From positions 186,001 to 250,000 of the forward strand of contig NZ_NKYF01000005.1 in assembly GCF_002262885.1 (NCBI RefSeq): a stretch of DNA of 64,000 bases, read 5' to 3'. This DNA is from Pseudonocardia sp. MH-G8. GTDB lineage: Bacteria; Actinomycetota; Actinomycetes; Mycobacteriales; Pseudonocardiaceae. Shown in pieces: positions 1 through 10,223 of this stretch. The position numbers and the translations under genes are program-made. The notes under the pieces are model-generated. The model made no database searches. It saw only the letters and a list, made by a program, of their open reading frames with translations, and was not told the DNA's origin. The stretch's first letter is position 1. Every line of letters begins with the position of its first letter.

Positions 1-637
1 TGCCGAAGCCGAGGAACGACAGCGCGGCCTCGGCGAGCACGGCGATGGCGAACGACACCGACGACTGCACCAGCAGCAACCCGGCGATGTTGGGCAGGAC
101 GTGCCGGGCGGCGATCGCGGCGGGCGGGCGGCCCGCGGCCCGCGCGGCGAGCACGTACTCGGTGGTGAGCACCTGCAGCGCCGCGCCGCGGGCCAGCCGG
201 GCGAACGACGGCGCGGTCGCGATCCCGATCGCGACCATCGCCGTGAGCGTGCTCGGCCCGTAAACGGCCCCGAACATGATCGCGAGCAGCAGTGCGGGGA
301 ATGCGAGCACCAGGTCGCTGGTGCGCATCAACAGCTCGCCCAGCCACCGCGGGCCCATCGCGGCGAGGACCCCGAGCGGGGTGCCGACGACCCCGGCCAG
401 CCCGACCGCGACCACCCCCACGAACAGCGTGGTGCGCGCCCCGACCAGCAGCTGGCTCACCACGTCGCGGCCGAACACGTCGGTGCCCAGCCAGTGCGCG
501 AGGCTCGGCGGGGCGATCCGCGTGGTCGGGTCGACCTGCACGGCGTCGTACGGCGTCCAGACGAACGACACCAGCGCCGCGGCCACCACCACGCCCACGA
601 GCACCGCGCCCGCCGTCAGGCTCGCCGGGCGCTTCAT
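1..637 (-). CDS. Peptide/opine-type ABC transporter permease, DppC family (partial, runs off the left edge)
   Basis: Inner-membrane permease subunit of a peptide/nickel-type ABC importer. Translation from the ATG at 637 begins MKRPASLTAG, followed by one membrane segment, a periplasmic stretch containing HWLGTDVFGRDV (the DppC hallmark), and the binding-protein-dependent permease core ending at LSFLGFG where the window stops. The start codon overlaps the stop of the DppB-type partner (ATGA), so the two are translationally coupled. About 212 residues are visible of the usual 280-300. It is the last visible gene of a ten-gene minus-strand operon. Substrate is unknown. Confidence 0.9.
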   Translation of the reverse strand, partial: MKRPASLTAGAVLVGVVVAAALVSFVWTPYDAVQVDPTTRIAPPSLAHWLGTDVFGRDVVSQLLVGARTTLFVGVVAVGLAGVVGTPLGVLAAMGPRWLGELLMRTSDLVLAFPALLLAIMFGAVYGPSTLTAMVAIGIATAPSFARLARGAALQVLTTEYVLAARAAGRPPAAIAARHVLPNIAGLLLVQSSVSFAIAVLAEAALSFLGFG

Positions 638-1581
638 GCGGCTCTCCGCAGGCGCGGGTCGAGCACCGTGTAGGCCACGTCGACCAGGAAGTTGACCACC
701 AGCACGGCCAGCACCAGCACGATCACCACGCCCTGCACGAGCAGCAGGTCGCGGTTGGCCACGCCGTCGAGCAGCAGGCTGCCCAGCCCGGGGATCACGA
801 ACACCCGCTCGACGACCACCGCGCCGATCAGCAGCGTGGCCAGCTGCAGGCCCAGCACCGTGACGACCGGGATCGCCGCGTTGCGCAGCCCGTGGCGCAC
901 CAGGGCCCGGCCCGGGGTGAGCCCCTTCGAGCGCGCGGTGCGCAGGTAGTCCTCGCGCAGCACGTCGAGCACCGCGGAGCGGACGTAGCGGGTGAGCACG
1001 GCGCCCTGCACCAGCCCGAGCGCGAGCGCCGGCAGGACCAGCTTGCTCAGGAACGCGGCCGGGTCCTGCGCGGGCGGTGTCCACCCGCCGGAGGGGAACC
1101 AGCCCAGCTGCACCGCGAACACCGTGACCAGCAGGATGCCGGCCAGGAAGCTCGGCACGGCCACGCCGACCTGGCTGAACGCCGAGATCACGGTGCCGCT
1201 CACGCGCCTGTGCCGGACGGCGGCGAGCACCCCCATCGGCAGCGCCACCACCAGCGCGACGGCCATGCCCGACAGCACCAGCCAGGCCGTCACCAGCAGG
1301 CGGTCGAGGACCTGCGGGCCGATGTCGAGCTGGGTGACGTAGGAGCGCCCGAAATCGCCCACCGGGAGCCCGCTCACCCAGTCCAGGTACTGGACGACGA
1401 GCGGGCGGTCCGTGCCGAACGCCGCGCGGGTGGCCGCCACGGCCTCCTCGGTGGCGTTCAGGCCCAGCGCCACCCGGGCCGGGTCGCCGGGCAGCACCGT
1501 CATGAACGCGAACACGACCACTGAGGCCACCACGAGGCCGGCGACGAACACGGCCGCGCGACGGAGGAGCTGCAGCAGCAC
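634..1581 (-). CDS. Peptide/opine-type ABC transporter permease, DppB family
   Basis: Inner-membrane permease of a peptide-type ABC importer, 315 residues, normal for the family. The GTG start at 1581 lies 2 nt after the stop of the upstream binding protein. The first membrane helix follows at once, then the FAFMTVLPGDPARV signature of DppB proteins, with the coupling region EDYLRTARSKGL in the second half. The frame stays open far upstream of 1581, but that part shadows the binding-protein gene. The stop overlaps the DppC start by 4 nt. Pairs with the gene at 1-637; a second permease pair sits at 8.2-10.0 kb in the same operon. Confidence 0.92.
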   Translation of the reverse strand: MLLQLLRRAAVFVAGLVVASVVVFAFMTVLPGDPARVALGLNATEEAVAATRAAFGTDRPLVVQYLDWVSGLPVGDFGRSYVTQLDIGPQVLDRLLVTAWLVLSGMAVALVVALPMGVLAAVRHRRVSGTVISAFSQVGVAVPSFLAGILLVTVFAVQLGWFPSGGWTPPAQDPAAFLSKLVLPALALGLVQGAVLTRYVRSAVLDVLREDYLRTARSKGLTPGRALVRHGLRNAAIPVVTVLGLQLATLLIGAVVVERVFVIPGLGSLLLDGVANRDLLLVQGVVIVLVLAVLVVNFLVDVAYTVLDPRLRRAA

Positions 1582-1583
1582 GG

Positions 1584-3104
1584 CTACGCGCGGGAGAGCG
1601 CGGTGAGGTCGAGCGACTCGCCGATGCGGTTCTCCGGCAGCCCTCGCACGTCCGCGTCGGCGACGATCAGGTTCGGCAGCAGGAACAGCCAGTCGGCGGC
1701 CGCGTCCTCGGCGATCAGCCGCCCCACCGACTGCAGGGCGCTGACCTGCTGTTCCTGGGTGCCCTGCTCGGACTCCGCGAGCAGGCGCTGCACCTCCGGG
1801 TTGTCGTAGCGCCAGTAGTACCCGGGGTTGCCGAAGGTGCGGATGTCGCGGGGCTCGACGTGGCTGACGATCGACAGGTCGTAGTCGGCGTTCGTCAGCA
1901 CCTCCTCGAGCCAGCGGGCGGGGAACTCCAACGGCTCGATCTGCGTGGTGATCCCGACCGCGGAGAGCTGGCTCTGCACCACCTGCGCGGCCGCGACGGC
2001 GTAGGGCAGGTTCGCGATCCGGAAGCGCAGCGTCGGGTTCGGGGTGCCGGCCTCGGCGAGCAGCGCGCGGGCGGCGTCCGGGTCGAAGGGGGTGACGTCG
2101 GGCAGCGGCTGGTACCACGGGTCGGTGGGCGGGACCATCGTGTCGATCAACGTTCCGCGCCCGGCCCACGCGGTGTCGAGCACGGCCTGGTGGTCGATCG
2201 CCATCGCGATGGCGCGGCGCACCCGGGGGTCGCCGGTCGGGCCGGCCGCGTTGTTCATCGCGAGGGTGACCTCGCCGTTCGTGGTGCCCTCGATCACCTG
2301 GAACCGGTCGTCACCCTCGAACTGGGCGAGCGACTCCGGTGCCTGGACGGTGCCGATCACGTCGATCCCGTCGGTGAGCAGGGCGTTCGTGGCGGCCGTG
2401 GCGTCGTCGAAGTACTGCAGGACGACCTGCTCGATCGCGGGCGCCTCGCCCCAGTAGTCGTCGCGGCGGGCGAGCACCAGCGCATCACCCCGGCGGAACT
2501 CGGCGACCGTGTACGGGCCGGTGCCCACGGGGGCGTTCGCGAGATCGCCGACGCCGGAGGGGTCGAACATCGCCCCGATGCGGGTGGTCATGCGGAACAA
2601 CCAGCTGTTGCTCGGCTGCGCGAGCGTCACGCGCGCCTGCGTCGGGGACACCACCTCGACGCCCGAGACCACGCTCATGCCGTCCTTGAGCGAGATCGTC
2701 CACTCGTCGGACTGCACGCGCTCGATGCTGAACTTGACGTCGTCGGCGGTGAACGCCTCCCCGTTGGAGAAGGTGGCGCCCTCGCGGAGGGCGAAGTCGT
2801 AGACGAGCCCGTCGGGGCTCATGGTCCAGGACTCCGCGAGCGCCGGCACGATCTCGCCGGTCTCCTGGTCCAGCGCCACGAGGCCCTCATACACGTTGAC
2901 CAGCAGCGCCTCCGGGATGGCGGCGCCGTCGGTGCGCGTGAAGTCGAGGTTCGCGGGCTCCGCCGTCAGCCCGATCCGCAGCGGGGCGTCCGGCCCGCTG
3001 CCCGCACCGCCGCCCGGGGAGGCGGTGGAACCCGCGGAGCACCCGGCGGCGAGCAGCGCACCGGCCAGGACGACGACGGCCGGGCGGAGGAACGATCGCG
3101 ACAC
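1584..3104 (-). CDS. ABC transporter substrate-binding lipoprotein, SBP family 5 (first of two)
   Basis: Extracytoplasmic solute-binding protein of the DppA/OppA family, 506 residues. A lipoprotein signal ends in LLAAGC (Cys near residue 22), followed by a Gly/Ser-rich linker. The family-5 core includes the stretch RDGVTF/ALREGATFSNGEAFTADDVKFS. It precedes the dppB-type gene by 2 nt and follows the second binding protein after 64 nt. Two binding proteins in one operon suggest either two substrates feeding two permease pairs or a recent expansion. Ligand cannot be read from sequence. Confidence 0.9.
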   Translation of the reverse strand: MSRSFLRPAVVVLAGALLAAGCSAGSTASPGGGAGSGPDAPLRIGLTAEPANLDFTRTDGAAIPEALLVNVYEGLVALDQETGEIVPALAESWTMSPDGLVYDFALREGATFSNGEAFTADDVKFSIERVQSDEWTISLKDGMSVVSGVEVVSPTQARVTLAQPSNSWLFRMTTRIGAMFDPSGVGDLANAPVGTGPYTVAEFRRGDALVLARRDDYWGEAPAIEQVVLQYFDDATAATNALLTDGIDVIGTVQAPESLAQFEGDDRFQVIEGTTNGEVTLAMNNAAGPTGDPRVRRAIAMAIDHQAVLDTAWAGRGTLIDTMVPPTDPWYQPLPDVTPFDPDAARALLAEAGTPNPTLRFRIANLPYAVAAAQVVQSQLSAVGITTQIEPLEFPARWLEEVLTNADYDLSIVSHVEPRDIRTFGNPGYYWRYDNPEVQRLLAESEQGTQEQQVSALQSVGRLIAEDAAADWLFLLPNLIVADADVRGLPENRIGESLDLTALSRA

Positions 3105-3168
3105 CGAGAGATCCTCTCAGAGCGCATGACGCAGGTCGAGGAGCGCGGGTGGCGCGCCCCGAGCGGGC

Positions 3169-4695
3169 TCACGAGCCGGTCGCGTCGCCGATCGAGACCG
3201 TCCGGAACTCGGGGCGGCCGTTGACCGGGAGCTCGAAGCCCTGCACCTGGTTGCGCACGGCGAAGTTGTTGCGCAGGTCGGCGGGGAAGATCCCGACGGC
3301 CTCGTCCCAGATCAGCTGCGCTGCCTGCGCGTAGAGCTGCTCGCGCTCGCCCTGGTCCAGCGAGGCGCGCGCGGCGAGCAGCAGCCGGTCGAGCTCCGGG
3401 TTGCAGTAGCCGTTGCGGTCGGCCGAGCAGACGTAGAGCCGGGCGAGGGTGAAGTCGGCGTCGCCGGTGCCGGTGGTGTTGGTCTGCAGGTTCAGGTCGA
3501 AGTTCTTGGTGTTGAGGTCCTGCAGCCATTGCGGGCGTTCCTTCTCCAGCGGATCGACGGTGACGCCGACCGTGGCCCACGCCGAGACCATGGCCTGCGC
3601 GAGCGCCCGGATGTTCGGCCCGCCGTCGCGTGGCCACTGCATCGAGACCTGCAGGCCGTCTGCGTGCCCGGCCTCGGCGAGCAGCGCCCTCGCCCGGTCG
3701 GGGTCGTGGGGGTAGGGCTGCAGCGCAGTGGCGCCGAAGACGTCCTGCGTGATCGGGGCCCGTGCCACGCTCGCGCTGTCGCCGAACAGGTCGCCGATGA
3801 TCGCCTCGAGGTCGAGGGCGTGCCACAGCGCCTGCCGCACGCGCACGTCGTCGAACGGCGGGCGGGAGGAGTTGAACCAGGTGAAGTAGTAGGTGAAGCT
3901 CGGCCCGCTGCCGTAGGTGATGTCGGGCTGCCCGTCCACCTCCGAGACCTGGTCCGGCGGGATCGACTGCAGCACGTCCACCTCGCCGGTGCGCAGCGCG
4001 GTGATGCGCGCCGCGGTCTCCGGGATGCTGACGATCTCCACGCGGTCCAGGGTGGCCTTCTCGCCCCAGTGGGAGTCGTTGCGGCGCAGCACCACGCGGT
4101 CGTCGGGCGTGAAGCTCTCGAAGACGAAGGGCCCGGTCCCGACCGGCAGCTCCCAGTACGCCGGGTCGTTCACGCGGTCGGCCGGGCCGATGAACACCAG
4201 CGAGAGGGTGCTCGGCAGCGTGCCGAGCGGTTCGGTGGTGCGGAAGGTGACGGTGCGGTCGTCGGTGGCCTCGACCGCCTCCACGGCCGCGAACAGCGGG
4301 GCGAGCGACCACTCGAGCGCCTGACCCCGTTCCACCGAGGCCGTGACGTCGCGGGCGGTGAGCGGCGTCCCGTCGCTGAAGGTGACGCCGTCGCGCAGGT
4401 GGAAGACCCACGTGTGGTCGTCGACCGGCTCGAACGACTCGGCCAGGAGCCCGACCGGCTCCCCGTCCTCCATCGTCACGAGGGTCTCCAGCACCTGCTG
4501 CACCGCGGTCTGCGTGGGTTCCTCCGCGGGGTACTGGTGCGCGTCGAGCGACACCGGGAACAGCGCGGGGGAGTAGCGCAGGACCTGCTCCCCGCCCGCA
4601 TCGCCGCCGCCCGAGGTGGTGGTGCAGGCCGACAGCGCCATGGCACCGGCGAGGACCGCCGCGACGAGCACGGCGCGCAGCCTCCGTCCGTTCAC
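3169..4695 (-). CDS. ABC transporter substrate-binding lipoprotein, SBP family 5 (second of two)
   Basis: Family-5 solute-binding lipoprotein, 508 residues. The GTG start at 4695 (VNGRRLRAVLV) overlaps the stop of the upstream EEP-family gene (GTGA). The signal peptide ends in MALSAC and is followed by a Thr/Ser/Gly tether. The core carries LRDGVTFSDGTPLTARDVTAS. It is related to the neighbouring binding protein but clearly diverged from it. It sits between phosphoesterase genes and the second permease pair, so the imported compound may carry a phosphoester. That link is inference. Confidence 0.9.
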   Translation of the reverse strand: MNGRRLRAVLVAAVLAGAMALSACTTTSGGGDAGGEQVLRYSPALFPVSLDAHQYPAEEPTQTAVQQVLETLVTMEDGEPVGLLAESFEPVDDHTWVFHLRDGVTFSDGTPLTARDVTASVERGQALEWSLAPLFAAVEAVEATDDRTVTFRTTEPLGTLPSTLSLVFIGPADRVNDPAYWELPVGTGPFVFESFTPDDRVVLRRNDSHWGEKATLDRVEIVSIPETAARITALRTGEVDVLQSIPPDQVSEVDGQPDITYGSGPSFTYYFTWFNSSRPPFDDVRVRQALWHALDLEAIIGDLFGDSASVARAPITQDVFGATALQPYPHDPDRARALLAEAGHADGLQVSMQWPRDGGPNIRALAQAMVSAWATVGVTVDPLEKERPQWLQDLNTKNFDLNLQTNTTGTGDADFTLARLYVCSADRNGYCNPELDRLLLAARASLDQGEREQLYAQAAQLIWDEAVGIFPADLRNNFAVRNQVQGFELPVNGRPEFRTVSIGDATGS

Positions 4696-5477
4696 GGGTT
4701 CGCTCCTTCTCCGACGGTCGTGCTGAACGCCGCGACCACGGGCTTGTGGTCCGACGGAGCGGAGCCGTCGTGGAAGAACTCGACGACCTCGCTGGTGCGG
4801 GGGCGCAACGCGCCGCGGAAGAACAGCCAGTCGATGGCCTTCGCCGGCGACTGCACCGGCGACAGGCGCGTGCCCCGCCCGGTGCTGAACGGCATCGGGA
4901 CGACCGGGTGCGTCGGCGGCGACGGCGAGCCCAGCGCGGTGAACGAGTCGAGGAAGCCGGCGTTGCCCAGCTCCCACAGCGGGCCGCCGATGTCGTTGAC
5001 GTCGCCGGTGAGCAGGCACGGCCCGTCGCCCGCCAGCTCGTCGAGAGCGGCGATGACCGCGCGGACCTGCGGGACGCGTCGGTTGACGCCGTCGGCCCGC
5101 TCCTGCGGGTGGCCCGGCCAGGTGAGGTGGACGGTCGCGAGGAGGAGCTCGGTGCCGTCGCCGGCGCGCAGCCGCACCCAGAACAGCCCGGCCGTGGGGT
5201 CGAGGATGCCGACGTCGCGGACGCCGTGCTCGATGCGGGTGAACAGGTCGCGCCGCCACCACAGGTTGCTCTGCTTCTCCCAGCCCGGGTGCGTGTCCAC
5301 GACCCGGTCGTGGCCCGTCAGCTCGGCGTCGACGAGGTCGCGCGAGCCCGCCCGCAGCTCCTGGGTGGCCAGCAGGTCCGGCGGCCGGGTCCGGAAGAGC
5401 GCGCGCAGTGCCGGTTCGCGCTCGACCAGGTGCGCGTCACCCCACAGGTTGCAGGTCATGGCGACGAAGGTGAACAC
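4692..5477 (-). CDS. Endonuclease/exonuclease/phosphatase (EEP) superfamily protein
   Basis: Metal-dependent phosphoesterase fold (DNase I/sphingomyelinase-like), 261 residues. Visible active-site motifs in order: MTCNLWG near the N terminus, LLATQEL (metal-binding Glu), VHLTWPGHP, LTGDVNDI (Asp/Asn pair) and the C-terminal SDHKPVVA. No signal peptide, so probably cytosolic. The GTG at 5477 was chosen because GAGGAGG lies 4-5 nt upstream; ATG 5459 is the alternative. It overlaps the histidine phosphatase by 22 nt and the downstream binding protein by 4 nt. In a transport operon it more likely hydrolyses an imported phosphodiester than DNA, which is inference. Confidence 0.85.
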   Translation of the reverse strand: MFTFVAMTCNLWGDAHLVEREPALRALFRTRPPDLLATQELRAGSRDLVDAELTGHDRVVDTHPGWEKQSNLWWRRDLFTRIEHGVRDVGILDPTAGLFWVRLRAGDGTELLLATVHLTWPGHPQERADGVNRRVPQVRAVIAALDELAGDGPCLLTGDVNDIGGPLWELGNAGFLDSFTALGSPSPPTHPVVPMPFSTGRGTRLSPVQSPAKAIDWLFFRGALRPRTSEVVEFFHDGSAPSDHKPVVAAFSTTVGEGANP

Positions 5478-6177
5478 GTGGCCTCCTCGGGCAGCGTGGG
5501 CGCGGGCGTGTTGTAGGCGACGAGGCGCGTGGTGCGGCTCCCGTCGCCGGCCAGGACGAACTCCAGCTCGGTGGCCGAGCAGTTCGTCGGCGCGTCGAGC
5601 CCGCGGTGCCCGCCCGCGGGCAGGGCCATGGCCTCGGCGGTGGCGACCCGGACCGGGCCGCCGTGGGTGAAGACCACGACCGCGTGCCGGCTCCCGACCG
5701 GCGTACCGGCGAAGGGTGCGAGTGCGTCGTCGAGCGCGGCGGCGACGCGCACCCGTACCTCGGCGAACGTCTCGCCGCCGCCGCGCCGCACGTCCTCGCC
5801 GCGCCGCAGCGCGCGGATGGCGTCGGGGAACTCGGCAGCGATCTCGCGGATGCCGCGTCCGCTCCACGTCCCGACCGCCGCCTCCCGCCACCGCGGGTCG
5901 ACGCGCGCGGCGAGTCCGGTGCGTGCGAGGTGGGGCGCCGCCGACTCGGAGACCCGGACGAGGTCGCTGGCCAGCACGAGGTCGGGCGCGCCGTGGCGGC
6001 CGACGAGCCCGTCGGCGATCGCGCGGGCCTGGGCGTGGCCGCGCGGCGTGAGTCCGGGGCCGGTCTGGCCCTCGAACCGGGCGGCCGCGTTGCCCTGGGA
6101 CTCGCCGTGGCGCACCAGGACGACCCGCACCGCGCGCCAGTCGGCGAGGTCGGGGTCGTCGAGGACGCTGTGCGTGT

Positions 6178-6181
<4 letters not shown>
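5456..6181 (-). CDS. Histidine phosphatase superfamily (phosphoglycerate mutase-like) protein
   Basis: Two-step phosphatase using a phospho-His, 241 residues. The catalytic signature [11 protein letters not shown] lies near residue 21, the acid/base Glu region is [10 protein letters not shown], and the second histidine is in [10 protein letters not shown]. The GTG start at 6181 overlaps the stop of the upstream ATPase gene (GTGA) and the 3' end overlaps the EEP gene. Being embedded between transporter ATPases and binding proteins suggests removal of a phosphate from an imported or intracellular metabolite. The specific substrate is not evident. Confidence 0.87.
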
Positions 6182-7165
<984 letters not shown>

Positions 7166-7173
<8 letters not shown>

Positions 7174-8203
7174 CGTCGAGCACCTCCTCGGCGCGGTGGC
7201 ACGCGGCGGCCCGGCCCGCCCCGGACACGGCGCGCAGCGGCGGGCGTTCGGCGCGGCAGCGGTCGACCGCGTACGGGCAGCGGGGGTGGAACGGGCATCC
7301 CGACGGCAGCGCGGCGAGGTTCGGGGGCGCCCCGGGGATGGGGGTGAGGCGCTCCTGGTCGCCGGCGACACCGGGTAGCGACGCCATCAACCCGGCGGCG
7401 TACGGGTGGGCCGGGCGCTCGTAGACCTCGCGGATCCGGCCGGTCTCGGCCGCCCGACCGGCGTACACGAGCAGCATGCGATCGGCGACGTCGGCCACCA
7501 CCCCGAGATCGTGCGTGATCAGCACCATGGCCATCCCGTACTCCTGCTGCAGGCCCGCCAGCAGGTTCATGATCTGCGCCTGCACCGTGACGTCCAGCGC
7601 CGTGGTGGGCTCGTCGGCGATGAGCAGCCGCGGGTCGAGCGCGATCGCCATCGCGATCACCACCCGCTGCCGCATGCCGCCGGAGAACTGGTGGGGGTAG
7701 TCGTCCACCCGCTTCGCCGCGTCCGGGATGCCGACTCGCTTCATGAGGTCCACGGCCGCGGCCTTCGCCTGCCGCCGCGAGGCCCCGCGGTGCCGGCGGA
7801 ACATCTCGCCGATCTGCGCACCCACCCGGAACACCGGGTTGAGCGAGCAGAGCGGGTCCTGGAACACCATCGCCATCTCCGGGCCGCGCAGTCGCCGCAC
7901 CTGCGCCGCGGGCCGGGTGAGCAGGTCGACTCCGTCGTAGACGATCCGGCCGCCGGTCACCCGGCCCGCCGGGCGGGGCAGCAGCCCCATCACGGCCTGC
8001 GCGGTGACGCTCTTGCCGCTGCCGGACTCGCCGAGCACCGCGAGCGTCTCGCCCGGCGCGACCGTGAAGCTCAGCCCGTCCACCGGCGTGATCGGGCCGG
8101 CCGCCGTGGCGAACTGCACGCGCAGGTCGGTGACCTCCAGCAGGGCGGACGACGGGTCGGCGGCGGACGCGCCGGGGCCCTGGGGAGCGGGAAGCGTGGT
8201 CAC
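7166..8203 (-). CDS. Oligopeptide/dipeptide ABC transporter ATP-binding protein, DppD type
   Basis: Partner ATPase, 345 residues. Walker [11 protein letters not shown]-loop [11 protein letters not shown], signature [15 protein letters not shown], Walker [13 protein letters not shown] and ITHDLGVV are all present. The C-terminal family extension includes [15 protein letters not shown]. The GTG start at 8203 overlaps the upstream permease stop by 4 nt. Its N-terminal 20 residues are an unstructured Ala/Pro-rich tail. Confidence 0.95.
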
Positions 8204-9102
8204 AGGCTCTCCAGGCGCGGGTCGTAGCGGTCGCGCAGCGCGTCACCGAGGACGCCGAACGCCACCACGAGCAGGGCGAGTGCGATGCCGGGGATCGTCG
8301 CGATCCACCAGGCCTCTGCCAGGTAGTTGCGGCCGTTGGCGATCGTGACGCCCCAGCTGGGCGTGCTGGTCGGGGTGCCGAGCCCCAGGAAGCTCAGCGA
8401 GGCCTCGGCGAGGATCACGTGCCCGAGCTCCACCGTGGCCACCACCAGCACGGGGGCCACACAGGCCGGCAGGATGCAGCGGCGCACCACGTGCCAGGTG
8501 CGCGCCCCGAGGGTGCGCGTGGCGTCGACGTACTCGCGGCCGCGCACGGTGAGCACCTGGCTGCGCACCACGCGGGCGAACGTGACCCAGTTGGACACGG
8601 CCAGCACGATCACCACGTTCACGACGCTCGGGCCGAGCAGCGCGGCGATGAAGATCGCCAGCAGGATCGAGGGGAACGTGAGCTGCACGTCGGCCAGGCG
8701 CATGAGGACGCTGTCGAGCCAGCCCCCGAAATAGCCGGCCACGACGCCGGCCGTCACGCCGATCAGGCCCGCGAGCAGCAGCGTCGCCACGCCGACCGCG
8801 ATGGAGACGCGCGCGCCCTGCAGCATCTGGGCGAGCAGGTCCTGCCCCACCTGGTCCGTGCCGAACACGGCCAACCCGCCGTCGCTGGTGGGCGAGCCGG
8901 GCGGGAGCAGCCGGTCCGCGGTGCGGGTGACGACGGAGTCGTAGGCCAGCAGCACCGGGCCGAGGACCGCGGCCACCACGTAGACGGCCACGACGGCCAG
9001 CGCGCACCGGATCCGCACGGTCCCGGGACGGCGCCGCCGCCCGGAGGCCGGTTCCGGCGCGGCGGCAGGGCGGGTCGTGGGTCGGTCGGTCACGTCCGTC
9101 AT
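8200..9102 (-). CDS. Peptide/opine-type ABC transporter permease, DppC family (second pair)
   Basis: Inner-membrane permease, 300 residues, with a long basic/Pro-rich cytosolic N terminus before the first helix. The DppC signature VFGTDQVGQDLLAQMLQGAR and the coupling region EYVDATRTLGAR are visible, and it ends YDPRLESL, typical of the family. ATG 9102 overlaps the stop of the DppB-type partner (ATGA). Members of this family usually sit directly before the ATPase genes, as here. Confidence 0.93.
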   Translation of the reverse strand: MTDVTDRPTTRPAAAPEPASGRRRRPGTVRIRCALAVVAVYVVAAVLGPVLLAYDSVVTRTADRLLPPGSPTSDGGLAVFGTDQVGQDLLAQMLQGARVSIAVGVATLLLAGLIGVTAGVVAGYFGGWLDSVLMRLADVQLTFPSILLAIFIAALLGPSVVNVVIVLAVSNWVTFARVVRSQVLTVRGREYVDATRTLGARTWHVVRRCILPACVAPVLVVATVELGHVILAEASLSFLGLGTPTSTPSWGVTIANGRNYLAEAWWIATIPGIALALLVVAFGVLGDALRDRYDPRLESL

Positions 9103-10028
9103 GCCCTGCCTGCCAGTCGCACCCGGGGATCGAGGTAGCCGTACAGAACGTCGACGACCAGGTTGACCAGCACGAACCCGGTGGCGATCACGAGCACCGC
9201 GGCCTGTACGACGCCGTAGTCGCGGTGCGAGATGGAGTCGACGAGCAGCCGCCCGACCCCCGGCCAGGAGAAGACGGTCTCCACGATCACGGTCCCCCCG
9301 AGCAGCGAGCCGAGCTGCAGGCCGACGACCGTGATGATCGGGATCAGGGCGTTGCGGATCGCGTGCGGGAAGATCACGACCCGCTCGGGGAGGCCCTTGG
9401 CCCGCGCGGTCTGCACGTAACCCTCGTGGATCACCTCGAGCAGCCCGCTGCGGGTCAGCCGTACCAGGATCGCGAGGAAGGGCAGCGCCAGCGTGCACGC
9501 GGGCAGCACCATGTGCGCGGGCGATCCGGTGCCGGCGCTCGGCAGCAGACCGAAGGTGCGCGAGAGCACCAGGATGAGCACGATGCCCAGCCAGAACGAC
9601 GGCATGGACTGGCTGACCAGCGAGAAGACCGAGACGATCCGGTCGATCGCGGTGTTGACGCGCAGGGCAGCGACGATGCCGAGCGGGATGCCGACCAGCA
9701 ATGACAGGCTCAGCGCCACCACGGCCAGCTCCGCGGTCGCGGGAAGGCGATCGACGACGAGGCCGAGCGCGTCGCCCGACAGCCGGTAGGACGGGCCGAA
9801 GTCCAGCCGCACGACGTCGGCGAGGTAGGTGCCGTACTGCACGAGCAGCGGCCGGTCCAGGCCGAGCTGGGCGCGCAGCGCGGCCACCTGCTCCGCTGTG
9901 GCGTCCGAGCCGAGGATGAGCAGCGCGGGATCGCCGGGTACCAGCCGCAGCACCAGGAAGATGATCGTGACGGCGCCCCAGAGGACGAACACCGAGAAGG
10001 CGAGCCGCCGGACGAGGTAGGCCGCCAT
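9099..10028 (-). CDS. Peptide/opine-type ABC transporter permease, DppB family (second pair, operon leader)
   Basis: Inner-membrane permease, 309 residues. The N-terminal helix is followed by VLRLVPGDPALLILG (DppB signature), and the coupling helix is around GYVQTARAKGL. It is the promoter-proximal gene of the minus-strand transport operon. Its upstream region holds two ATTAACGTTAAT palindromes shared with the divergent plus-strand genes and the LacI-family regulator, so repression of this importer by that regulator is likely (inference). Confidence 0.93.
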   Translation of the reverse strand: MAAYLVRRLAFSVFVLWGAVTIIFLVLRLVPGDPALLILGSDATAEQVAALRAQLGLDRPLLVQYGTYLADVVRLDFGPSYRLSGDALGLVVDRLPATAELAVVALSLSLLVGIPLGIVAALRVNTAIDRIVSVFSLVSQSMPSFWLGIVLILVLSRTFGLLPSAGTGSPAHMVLPACTLALPFLAILVRLTRSGLLEVIHEGYVQTARAKGLPERVVIFPHAIRNALIPIITVVGLQLGSLLGGTVIVETVFSWPGVGRLLVDSISHRDYGVVQAAVLVIATGFVLVNLVVDVLYGYLDPRVRLAGRA

Positions 10029-10071
10029 CAGCGGCTCCGACGTGTCACGGAATGCATCATTGCTCCCCGGT

Positions 10072-10087
10072 CCATTAACGTTAATGG
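10072..10087. promoter_or_regulatory. Putative LacI-family operator O1 (upstream of the transport operon)
   Basis: CCATTAACGTTAATGG is a perfect 16-bp palindrome with the central CG typical of LacI-family operators. It starts 44 bp upstream of the minus-strand permease start at 10028. Its core is repeated at 10175-10188, and a LacI-family gene lies at 11562-12620. Confidence 0.75.
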
Positions 10088-10174
10088 CGTCAGCCGGAGG
10101 CAGGTTATGGGGCTGTGTCCGGCGGTGTCAAGAGTACCTGCGGTCCTTCCGAACCGCGCTTGACCGAGTTGTTC

Positions 10175-10188
10175 CATTAACGTTAATG
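10175..10188. promoter_or_regulatory. Putative LacI-family operator O2 (upstream of the plus-strand genes)
   Basis: CATTAACGTTAATG is a perfect 14-bp palindrome identical to the core of the site at 10072-10087. The centres are about 102 bp apart, close to a whole number of helical turns. It lies 36 bp before the start at 10224, suited to repress the plus-strand transcript or to loop with the first site. Confidence 0.75.
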
Positions 10189-10223
10189 TCACCGAACCAC
10201 GATCCTCGTCGCCTGGAGTCCGC

